A stretch of DNA of 64,000 nt from Kingdonia uniflora. Lineage: Eukaryota; Streptophyta; Magnoliopsida; Ranunculales; Circaeasteraceae. Under the pieces are notes generated by a model, which searched no databases, had not been told where the DNA came from, and saw nothing but the letters and a program-made list of their open reading frames with translations. Below, one piece after another: positions 35,691 through 46,606 of this stretch. Position 1 is the stretch's first letter, and the number at the start of each line of letters is the position of its first letter. The stretch is from NCBI GenBank assembly GCA_014058105.1, contig JACGCM010002742.1:124001-188000 (forward strand). The letters are read 5' to 3'. The position numbers were made by a program, and so were the translations under genes.

Positions 35691-37920
35691 TTAATGCGAT
35701 TCATTTGGGGACAATCCTAGCATGTTTTCGGGCGAGAAGAAACTTTTAGAAACAATCAAACCTCTCAATCAAGTTGCCGGGAGACATGCTTCTCCAAATT
35801 GCGATCTAAATCATCGGAGAGGTACAAAATTTGTACCAGTCTAATATTCACACTGAATTTTGTGATTGATTTAGGAACAATCCTAGCATGTTTTTGGGCG
35901 ATAAGAAACTCTTAGAAACGATCTAAGCATCCAAACGAGTTGTCGGCTACCAGGCTTCTCCAAATTGGGATCTATAATATCAGAGTGGTACGAAATCCAT
36001 TCCGGTCCAAAAGTCACACAAGGAGTATTGTGATTCATTTGGGAACAATCCTAGCATGTTGTCAAGCATGAAGGAACTCGCAGAAACGATCCAACCTCAC
36101 AAACAAGTTGTTAGTAGCCAAGCTTCTCCGAATTGCGATTCATTTGTGAACAATCCTAGCATGTTGTCTGGCGAAAAAAATTCTTAGAAACGATCCAATC
36201 TCTCAAACGAGTTGCCGGTTACCATGTTTTCCGAATTGCGATCTAAAGTATCGGGGAGGTTCGAAATCCGTACCGGTAAAAAATTCACACCTGGAGTATT
36301 GCAATTTATTTGGGTACAATCCAAGCATGTAGTCGGGCGAGAAGAAGCTATTAGAAGCGATCTGACCTCTCAAACGAGTTGTTGGATGCCAAGCTTCACC
36401 GAATTGCGATCTAAAGCATCGGAGAGGTACGACATTCGAACCGGTCAAAAATTCACACAGGGAGTATAGGGATTCATTTGGAAACAATCCTAGCATGTTT
36501 TCAGGTGAAAAGATACTCATAGAAACGATATAACAAACAAAACGAGTTGTCGATAGCCAAGCTTCTCCGAATTGTGATCTATAGCATCCAAGAGATACGA
36601 AATTTGTACCGTTCGATAAGCCACAAAGGGATTATTGCGATTCATTTGGGAACAATCCTAGAACGTTGTCGGGCGAGAAGATACACTTAGAAGCGATCCA
36701 ACCTCTCAAACGAGTTGCCTGTAATCAAGCATATCTGAATTGCGATCTAAAGCATCGGAGAGGTACGAAATCTGTACTGGTCAAAAATTCACACAGGGAG
36801 TATAGAGATTGATTTGGAAACAAAACTAGCATGTTTTCGGGCGAGAATAAAGTTTTAGAAACGGTCCAACCTCTCAATCAAGTTGCCGGAAGACAAGTTT
36901 CTCGAAATTGCGATCTAAAGCATCGGGGAGGTTCGAAATCTGTACCGGTCTAAAATTCTCACCGAGTATTGCGATTCATTTGGGAGCAATTCTAGCAAGT
37001 TATCGGGCGAGAAGAAACTCGTTGAAACGATCCAACCTCTCAAACTAGTTGTCGGTAGCCAAGCTTCTCAGAATTGCAATCTAAATGATTTGGAGAGGTA
37101 CAAATTCCGAACCGCTCAGAAATTCACACCAAGAGTATTGCGATTTATTTGGGTACAATCCAAGGATATTGTCGGACGACAAGAAATTATTAGAAGCGAT
37201 CCGACCTCTCAAACGAGTTGCTGGAAGCCAAGCTTCACCGAATTGTGATCTAAAGCATCGGAGAGGAACGAAATTCGTATCGGTCGAAAATTCATACAGG
37301 GAGTATAGAGATTCATTTGGAATCTAACAAACCAAATGTGTTGTCGGTAGCAAAGCTTCTCCGAATTGTGATCTCTAGCATCGGAGAAGAGCGAAATTCG
37401 AACCGGTCAAATAGTCACACAGGGATTATTGCGATTCATTTGGGAACAATCTTAGCATGTTGTCGGGCGAGAAGATACTCTTAGAAACGGTCCAAGCTCT
37501 CAAACGAGCAGCCTGTAACCGAGCTTCTCCGAATAGCGATCTAAAGCATAGAAGAGGTACAAAATCTGTACCGGTCTAAAATTTGCACCGAGATTATTGT
37601 GATTCATTTGGAAACATTCAGAGTTTGTTATAGGGTGTGAAGATAATCTTTGAATTGAACTAACCTCACAAGCGAGTTGTCGGTAGCAAAGCTTCTTCGA
37701 ATTGGGTTCAAAAGCATCGGAGACGTACGAAATCCGTACCGGTCGAAAATTCACCCAGGGAATATAGAGATTCATTTGGAAATAATTCTAACATGATTTC
37801 GGGCGAGAAGATACTCTAAGAAACGATCTAACCAACCAAAGGAGTTGTCGGTAGCCAAGCTTCTCCGAATTGTGATCTATAGCATCGGAGAGGTATGAAA
37901 TTCCTACCAGTCAAAAAGTC
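35690..37920 (+). repeat. Segmental paralog of the LINE-B flanks, without the LINE
   Basis: This stretch matches 21.88-22.07 kb followed by 24.65-27.06 kb in order and in rare variants, for example the unusual GTTxCCATGTTTTCCG-like join near 36220 and near 24985. At the position corresponding to the LINE-B insertion (about 35868-35883) the sequence reads through as satellite. Offsets between the copies change from about 11.23 to 10.86 kb, largely because of a local two-monomer gain near 25.7-26.1 kb. Confidence 0.75.
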
Positions 37921-40900
37921 TCACAGGGAGTATTGCGATTTATTTGGGAACAATCCTAGAATATTGTCGGGCGTGAAGGAACTCCTAGAAACGATCCAAC
38001 CGCAATAACTAGTTGCTGGTAGCCAAGCATCTGAGAATCGCGATCTAAAGCATCGTAGAGGTACGAAATCCGTACCGCTCGAAATTCCACCTTTGGAATA
38101 TTTTGTTTCATTAGGGAACAACCTAGCATGTTGTCGGGCAAGATAAATCTATTTGAAATGATCCAACTTCTCAAACAAGTTGCTGGAAGACAAGCTTCTC
38201 CGAATTACGATCTAAAGCATCTGAGTGGCACAAAATCCGTACTGATCAAAAATTCACTCCGGGAGTATTAGATTCATTAGGGAACAATCCTAGTATGTTG
38301 TCGGGCAATAAGAAACTCTTAGAAATTATCCATCCTCTCAAACGAGTTGCCGGTAGCCAAACTTCATCGAATTGCGATCTAAAGCACCGGAGAGGTACGA
38401 ATTCCGTATCTATCAAAAATTCACACCGGGAGTATTGCGATTCATTTGAGAAGAATCCTAGCATGATGTCGGCCGTGAAGAAACTTTTAGAAACGATACA
38501 ACCTCTCAAACGAGTTACCGATAGCCAAGCTTCTCTGAATTGCGATTTAAAGCATCAGAGAGGTACGAAATCCGTACGGGTTAAAAATTCACACAGTAAG
38601 TATAGATATTCATTTGGAAACAATCCTAGCATGTTTTCGGGCTAGAAGATACTCTTAGAAGCGATCTAACCAACCAAATGAGTTGTCGGTAGCCAAACTT
38701 CTCCAAATTGTGATCTATAACATCGGAGAGGTACGAAATCCGTGCCGGCCGAAAAGTCACACAGGGAGTATTGCGATTCATTTGGGAACAATCCTAGCAT
38801 GTTGTCAGGCATGAAGGATCTATTAGAAATGATCCAACCTCACTAACTAGTTGCTGGTAGTCAAGCATCTCGGAATTGCAATCTGAAGCATCGTAGAGGT
38901 ATTTCGTACCGGTCGTAATTTCACTTATGGAATATTTTGATTCTTTAGGGAACAATCCTAGCATGTTGTCGGGCAAGATAAATCTCTTTGAAATGATCCA
39001 ACATCTCAAACAAGTTGCCAGCAGCCAAGCTTCTCCGAATTGCGATCTAAAGCATCGGAGTGGAACATAATCCGAAACGGTCAAAATTTCACTCCGGGAG
39101 TATTGCGAATGATTTGGGAAGAATCCTAGCATGATGTCAGCCGTGAAAAAACTTTTAGAAATGATACAACCTCTCAAACGAGTTCCCGGTAGCCAAGCTT
39201 CCCCGAATTGTGATCTAAATAATCGGAGAGGTACGAAATCCGTACCGGTCGAAAATTCACACAGGGAGTATAGAGATTCATTTGGAAACAATTCTTGCAT
39301 GCTTTCAAGCGACACGATACTCTTAGAAATGACCTAACCATCCAAACAAGTTGTCGGTAGCCAAGCTTCTCCAAATTGTGATCTACAGGTACGAAATCTG
39401 TACCGGTCAAAAAGTCACACAGGGAGTATTGCGAATAATTTGGGAACAATCCTAGCATGTTGTCGGGCGTGAAGGAACTCTTAAAAACGATCCAACCTCA
39501 CTAACTAGTTGCTGGTAGCCAAGCATCACAGAATTGCGTGCTAAAGCATCGCAGAGGTACGAAATCCATACCGGCCGAAATTTTACCTTTGGAATATTTC
39601 GATTCTTTAGGGAACTATCCTAACATGTTGTCGGGCGAGATAAATCTCTTTCAAATGATCCAACCTCTCAAACAATTTTTCGGTAGCCAAGCTTCTCCAA
39701 ATTGCGATCTAAAGCATCGGAGTGGTACGAATTCCGTAACGGTCAAAAATTCACACCAGGAGTATTGCGATTAATTTGGGAACAATTCTAGGATGTTGTT
39801 GGGCAATAAGAAACTCTTAGAAATGATCCATCCCTTCAAAGGAGTTGTCGGTGCCAGAATACTCCGAATTGCAATTTAAAGTACCGGAGTGGTACGAAAT
39901 CCATACCGGTCGAAAATTCACACTTGGAGTATTGCGATTCATTTGGGAAAAATCCTAGCATGATGTCGGCCGTGAAGACACTTTTAGAAATGATACAACC
40001 TTTCAAACGAGTTGTCGGTAACCAAGCTTCTCCGAACTGCGATCTAATGTATCGGAGAGGTGCGAAATCCGTATCGGTCTAAAATTTATACCGGGAGTAT
40101 TGTGATTCATTTGGGAACAATCGTAGCATGTTGTCGGGCGAGAAGATTCTCTTAGAAATGATCCAACCTCACAAACGAGCTTCCAATCGCTTAGCTTCTC
40201 CGAATTGCGATCTAATGCATTGGAGAGGTGCGAAATCCGTACCGGTTAAAAATTTATACCAGGATTAATGCGATTTATTTGGTGACAATCCTAGCGTATT
40301 TTTGGGCGTGAAGAAGCTTTTAGAAACAAACCAACCTCTCAATCAAGTTGCATCGGAGAGGTACAAAATTCGTACCGGCCAAACGAGTTTTCAGTAGCCA
40401 AGCATCTCCGAATTGAGATCTATAGCTTCGAAGAGGTACGAAATCCGAACCGGTCGAAAATTCACACAGGGAGCATTGCGATTCATTTGGGAACAATCCT
40501 AGCATGTCGTCAGGCGTGAAGGAACTCTAAGAAACGATCCAACCTCACTAACTAGTTGCTGGTAGCCAAGCATCTCAGAATTCCGATCTAAAGCATCGTA
40601 GAGGTACGAAATCCCTACCGGTCGAAATTTTACCTTGGGAATATTTTGATTCTTAAGGGAACAATCCTAGCATGTTGCTGGGCGTGAAGATACTCTTAGA
40701 AACTGTCCAAGCTCTCAAACGAGCAGCCTGTAACCGGGCTTCTCCGAATTGCGATCTAAAGCATAGAAGAGGTACGAAATTTGTACCGGTCTAAAATTTG
40801 CACCGAGATAATTCTGATTCATTTAGAAACATTCATAGTTTGTTATAGGGTGTGAAGATAATCTTTGAATTGAACTAACCTCACAAGCGAGTTGTCGGTA

Positions 40901-43890
40901 GCAAAGCTTCTTCGAATTGGGTTCAAAAGCATCGGAGACGTACGAAATCCGTACCGGTCAAAAATTCACACAGGGAATATAGAGATTCATTTGGAAATAA
41001 TTCTAGAATGTTTTCGGGCGAGAAGATACTCTAAGAAACGATCTAACCAACCAAACGAGTTGTCGGTAGCCAAGCTTCTCCGAATTGTGATCTATAGCAT
41101 CGGAGAGGTATGAAATTCGTACCGGTCAAAAAGTCTCACTGAGAGTATTGCGATTTATTTGGGAACAATCCTAGAATTTTGTCGGGGGTGAAGGAACTCC
41201 TAGAAACGATCCAAACGCAATAACTAGTTGCTGGTAGCCAAGCATCTGAGAATTGCGATCTAAAGCATCGTAGAGGTACGAAATCCGTACCGCTCGAAAT
41301 TCCACCTTTGGAATATTTTGCTTCATTAGGGAACAATCCAAGCATGTTGTCGGGCAAGATAAATCTCTTTGAAATGATCCGACATCTCAAACAAGTTGCC
41401 GGAAGACAAGCTTCGCCGAATAACGATATAAAGCATCGGAGTGGCAACAAATCCGTACCGGTCAAAAATTCACTCCGGGAGTATTACGATTCATTAGGGA
41501 ACAATCCTAGTATGTTGTCAGGCAATAAGAAACTCTTAGAAATTATCCATCCTCTCAAACGAGTTGCCGGTAGCCAAGCTTCTCCGAATTGCGATCTAAA
41601 GCACCGGAGAGGTACGAAATCCGTACCTGTCAAAAATTCACACCGGGAGTATTGCGATTCATTTGGGAAGAATCCTAGCATGATGTCGGCCGTGAAGAAA
41701 CTTTTAGAAACGATACAACCTCTCAAACGAGTTACCGATAGCCAAGCTTCTCCGAATTACGATTTAAAGCATCGGAGAGGTACGAAATCCGTACGGGTTA
41801 AAAATTCACACAGGAATTTGAGATATTCATTTGGAAACAATCCTAGCATGTTTTCGGGTGAGAAGATACTCTTAGAAACGATCTAACCAGCCAAATGAGT
41901 TGTCGGTAGCCAAGCTTCTCCAAATTGTGATTTATGGCATCGGAGAGGTACGAAATCCGTACCGGCCGAAAAGTCACACAAGGAATATTACGATTCATTT
42001 GGGAACAATCCTAGCATGTTGTCAGGCATGAAGGATCTATTAGAAACGATCCAACCTCACTAACTAGTTGCTGGTAGTCAAGCATCTCAGAATTGAAATC
42101 AAAAGCATCGTAGAGGTATTTCGTACCGGTCGTAATTTCACTTTTGGAATATTTCAATTCTTTAGGGAACAATCCTAGCATGTTGTCGGGCGAGATAAAT
42201 ATCTTTGAAATGATCCAACATCTCAAACAAGTTGCCAAGCTTCTCCGAATTGCGATCTAAAGCATCGGAGTGGTAAGTAATCCGCAACTGTCAAAAATTT
42301 ACTCCGGGAGTATTGCGATTGATTTGGGAAGAATCCTAGCATGATGTCAGCCTGAAAAAACTTTTAGAAACGATACACCCTCTCAAACGAGTTGCCGGTA
42401 GCCAAGCTTCCCCGAATTGCGATCTAAATAATCGGAGTGGTGCGAAATCCGTACCGGTCGAAAATTCACACAAGGAGTATAGAGAATCATTTGGAAACAA
42501 TTCCTGCATGCTTTCGGGCGAGAGGATTCACTTAGAAATGACCTAACCATCCAAACGAGTTGTCGGTAGCCAAGCTTCTCCAAATTATGATCTATAGGTA
42601 CGAAATCCGTACCGGTCGAAAAGTCACACAGGGAGTATTGCGAATCATTTAGGAACAATCCTTGTATGTTGTCGGGCGTGAAGGAACTCTTAAAAACGAT
42701 CCAACCTCACTAATTAGTTGTTGGTAGCCAAGCATCACAGAATTGCGAGCTAAAGCATCGCAGAGGTACGAAATCCATACCGGCCAAAATTTTACCTTTG
42801 GAATATTTCGATTCTTTAGGAAACTATCCTAACATGTTGTCGGGCGAGATAAATCTCGTTCAAATGATCCAACCTCTCAAACAATTTGCCGGCAGCCAAG
42901 CTTCTCCAAATTGCGTTCTAAAGCATAGGAGTGGTACGAATTCCGTAACGGTCAAAAATTCACACCAGGAGTATTGCGATTAATTTGGGAACAATTCTAG
43001 GATGTTATTGGGCAATAAGAAACTCTTATAAATGATCCATCCCCTCAAAGGAGTTGTCGGTGTCAGAATACTCCGAATTGCGATTTAAAACACCGGAGTG
43101 GTACGAAACCCATACCGGTCAAAAATTCACACCGGGAGTATTGCGATTCATTTGGGTAGAATCCAAGCATGATGTCGGCCGTGAAGACACTTTTAGAAAT
43201 GATACAACCTCTCAAACGAGTTGTCGGTAACCAGGCTTCTTCGAACTGCGATCTAAAGTATCGGAGAGGTGCGAAATCCGTACCGGTCTAAAATTTATAC
43301 CGGGAGTATTGTGATTCATTTGGGAAAAATCATAGCATGTTGTCGGGCGAGAAGATACTCTTAGAAATGATCCAACCACATAAACGAGCTTCCAGTTGCT
43401 TAGCTTCTCCGAATTATGATCTAATGCATTGGAGAGGTGCGAAATCCGTACCGGTTAAAATTTTACACCAGGATTAATGCGATTCATTTGGGGACAATCC
43501 TAGCGTGTTTTTGAGCGTGAAGGAGCTTTTAGAAACAATCCAACCTCTCAATCAAGTTGCATCGGAGAGGTACAAAATTTGTACCGGCCAAACGAGTTGT
43601 CGGTAGCCAAGCTTCTCTGAATTGAGATCTATAGCATCGGAGAGGTACAAAATCCGTACCGATCGAAAAGTCACACAGGGAGTATTGCGATTCATTTGGG
43701 AACAATCCTAGCATGTTGTCGGGGGTGAAGGAACTCTATGAAACGATCCAACCTCACTAACTAGTTGCTGGTAGCCAAGCATCTCAGAATTCTGATATAA
43801 AGCATCGTAGAGGTACGAAATCCCTACCGGTCGAAATTTTACCTTTGGAATATTTCGATTCTTTAGGGAACAATCCTAGCATGTTGTCGG
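37460..43890 (+). repeat. Tandem duplication of a 3.2-kb, roughly 19-monomer unit
   Basis: Markers recur at a constant offset: TCCAAGCTCT at 37491 and 40706 (3215 bp), the shortened GTATTTCGTACCGGTCG at about 38899 and 42116 (about 3217), and CAAGTTGCATCGGAGAGG at 40344 and 43553 (3209). The units are about 37.46-40.67 and 40.67-43.89 kb. After 43.89 kb the match stops. Shared rare defects, including two fused monomers, show that the copies come from one event rather than from similar monomers by chance. Confidence 0.88.
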
Positions 43891-46046
43891 GCGAGGTAAA
43901 TCTCTTTGAAATGATCCAACCTCTCAAACAAGTTGTCGGTAGCCAAGTTCTCCAAATTGCGATCTAAAGCATCAGAGGGTTACGAAATCCATACCGCTCA
44001 AAAATTCACTCAGGGAGTATAGAGATTCATTTGAAAACAATCCTAGCATGTTTTCGGGCGAGAAGATACTCTTAGAAATGATCTAACCAACCAAACGAGT
44101 TGTCGGTAGCCAAACTTCTCCGAATTGTGATCTATAGCATCGAAGAGGTTCGAAATCCGTACTGATTGAAAAGCCACACAGGGATTATTACGATTAATTT
44201 TGGAAGAATCCTAGTATATTGTCGGGCATGAAGGAACTCTTAGAAGCGATCCAACCTCACTAACTAGCTGCTGGTGCCAAGCATCTCAGATTTGCGATCT
44301 AAAGCATCCTAGAGGTACGAAATCTGTACCGGTAGAAATTTTACCTTTGGAATATTTCGATTCTTTAAGGAACAATCCTAGCATGTTGTCGGGCGAGATA
44401 AATCAATTTGAAATGATCCAACTTCTCAAAGAAGTTGCCGGCAGCCAAGCTTCTCTGAATTGCGATCTAAAGCATCGGAGTGGTACGAAATCCGTACCGG
44501 TCAAAAATTCACACCGGGAGTATTGCGGTTCATTTGGGAAAAATCCAAGGATGTTGTCGGGCAAAAAGAAACTGTTAGAAATGATTCATCCTCTCAAACG
44601 AGTTGTCGGTAGCCAAGCTTCTCCGAATTGCGATCTAAAGCACCGGAGAGATACGAAATCCGTACCGGTCAAAAATTCACATCGGGAGTATTGCGATTCA
44701 TTTTGGAAGAATCCGAGCATGATCTCGGCCGTGAAGAAACTTTTAGAAACGATACGACCTCTCAAACGAGTTGCGGGTAGCCAAGCTTCTCCGAATTGCG
44801 ATCTAAAGCATCGAAGAGGTGCGAAATCCGTATCGGTCGAAAATTCACACAAGGTGTATAGAGATTAATTTGGAAACAATCCTAGGATGTTTTCGGACGA
44901 GAAGATACTCTTTGAAACGATCTAACCAACCAAACAAGTTGTCAGTAGCCATGTTTCTCCAAATTGTGATCTATAGCATCGGAGAGGTACGAAATCCGTA
45001 CCGGTCGAAAAGTCGGACAGAGAGTATTGCGATTCATTTGGGAACAATCTTAGCATGTTGTCAGGCATGAAGGAAATCTTAGAAACGATCCAACCTCACT
45101 AACTAGTTGCTGGTTGCCAAGCATCTCGGAATTACGATCTAAAGCATGGTAGAGGTATGAAATCCGTACCGGTTGAAATTTTACCTTTGGAATATTTCGA
45201 TTCATTGGTGAACAATCCTAGCATTTTATCGGACGAGATAAATTTCTTTGAAATGATCCAATCTCTCAAACAAGTTGCCGATAGCCAAGCTTCCCCGTAT
45301 TACGATCTAAAGCATCGGAGTGGTACGAAATCCGTACCAGTCAAAAATTCACTCCGGGAGTATTGCGATTCATTTGGGAAAAATCCAGGATGTTGTCGGG
45401 CAATAAGAAACTCTTAGAAATGGTACATCCTCACAAACGAGTTGCCGGTAGCCAAGCATCTCCGAATTCCGATCTAAAGCACCGGGGATGTACGAAATCT
45501 GTACCAGTCGAAAATTCACTCTGGGAGTATTGCGAATCATTTGAGAACAATCCAAGCATGTTGTCGGGCATGAAGGAACTTTTAAAAATGATACAGCCTC
45601 ACTAACTAGTTACTAGTAGCCAAGCATCTTAGAATTGCGATCTAAAGCATCGTAGAGGTACGAAATCCTTACCGGTCAAAATTTCACCTTTGGACTATTT
45701 TGATTCATTGGGGAACAATCCAAGAATCTTGTCGGGCGAGATAAATTTCTTTGAAATGATCCAACCTCTCGAACAAGTTGCCGGTAGCCAAGCTTCTCCG
45801 AATTGCGATCTAAAGTATCAGAGTGGTACGAAATCCGTACCGGTCAAAAATTCACACCGGGAGTATTGCGATTCATTTGGGAACAATCCTAGGATGTTGT
45901 CGGGCAATAAGAAACTCTTAGAAATGATTCATCCTCTCAAACGATTTTCCGGTAGCCAAGCTTCTCCGAATTGCGATCTAATGCATAGGAGTGGTACGAA
46001 TTCCGTGCCGTTCAAAAATTCACACCGGGAGTATTGCGATACATTT

Positions 46047-46061
46047 GGGAACAATCCAAGG
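46047..46061. repeat. Left target-site duplication of LINE-C
   Basis: GGGAACAATCCAAGG is repeated exactly at 46592-46606. Joining the flanks through one copy restores a normal satellite monomer. The last G could belong either to the duplication or to the element. Confidence 0.87.
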
Positions 46062-46206
46062 TTTCAAAGAAGACCAAGAAACTAAGAAAATTGTTGATGC
46101 CCTGCCGCCCTCAAAACATAAGTACAATCTAGGAGAGGAAGATTGTTGTACCAAGAAGGATGCTTTGACATGTCCTTCTAGAACGAGCCCCATCGAATTC
46201 AGTTGA
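46062..46206 (+). pseudogene. LINE-C ORF1 tail fragment
   Basis: Only the end of the ORF1 basic tail remains (FKEDQETKKIVDALPPSKHK). It ends at TGA 46204-46206, where LINE-B has TCA, so it is a few codons shorter than the LINE-B tail. There is no start codon. It is a truncation product without function. Confidence 0.6.
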
Positions 46207-46207
46207 T

Positions 46208-46438
46208 ATGTGTGAGCAAGCTTCTATGCTTGGGGAGGGGAGAGAGAAATTTTTTCTTCCCTTTGAAGAAAGGAGGTTGGAGTATACGTTCACAGTGGCT
46301 AACAGATCTTCGGATCGCGTTGCATTCATTGCTACAGAGGTGGGAAACTTCATTGTGGAGGTTAGATCCTTTAGTACAGAGTTGAACAACATTATTGCTG
46401 AAGATGAAAGTGGGAAGGTTTATTTTAGGAAGGTGTAG
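46208..46438 (+). pseudogene. LINE-C ORF2 remnant: probable RNase H end
   Basis: This open frame matches LINE-B 24253-24483, with the same ATG (MCEQASMLG) and the same length to a TAG stop. The motif reads TVANRSSDRVAFIA, and the Asp is retained. Differences from LINE-B are spread through the frame without breaking it. The assignment to RNase H has the same uncertainty as in LINE-B. Confidence 0.55.
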
Positions 46439-46591
46439 AGAGTTATATCTTCTTTGGTTGTTGTTTCTATTTTGTGTAAGCCTTCCTCATATGGATTGAG
46501 CTTGTGTAGGCTTATGCCTTGATCTGTATGGTTCTATCTATCTTTATATATCATGGGCGTTAGTCCCCCAGCTTGCCTTTCAAATAAAAAA

Positions 46592-46606
46592 GGGAACAAT
46601 CCAAGG
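46592..46606. repeat. Right target-site duplication of LINE-C
   Basis: An exact second copy of GGGAACAATCCAAGG, directly after the A-rich end of the element. Satellite sequence continues in phase. Confidence 0.87.

Larger units (their letters stand above)
24651..46046 (+). repeat. 168-bp satellite array, forward orientation, third block
   Basis: This is the longest uninterrupted forward satellite block and it contains three clear HOR systems, listed separately. From 24651 to about 27.5 kb it resembles 35.88 to about 38.4 kb in monomer order and in rare variants, so the two are related by segmental duplication. Monomer words include both the GAACCAACCTCTC type and the GATCCAACCTCTC type. Open frames reach 192 codons at 41308-41886 on the + strand. 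They arise from the 168-bp periodicity and are broken in sister copies. Confidence 0.97.
46062..46591 (+). mobile_element. LINE-C: short 5'-truncated copy related to LINE-B
   Basis: About 530 bp match the last 533 bp of LINE-B (from about 24102), with scattered substitutions and one 3-bp loss; by eye about one difference in twenty or twenty-five bases. It contains the basic ORF1 tail, the RNase H-like tail, the 3' hairpin with one changed base and a short A-rich end (CAAATAAAAAA). It shares the LINE-B junction between ORF1 and the ORF2 remnant. It has its own target-site duplication and starts at a different point, so it is a separate retrotransposition, not part of a segmental copy. Confidence 0.88.

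Noticed and set aside
46047..46606. LINE-C as part of a segmental copy of the LINE-B locus
   Set aside because: LINE-C has its own 15-bp duplication, a different 5' end, and flanking monomers unlike those around LINE-B.
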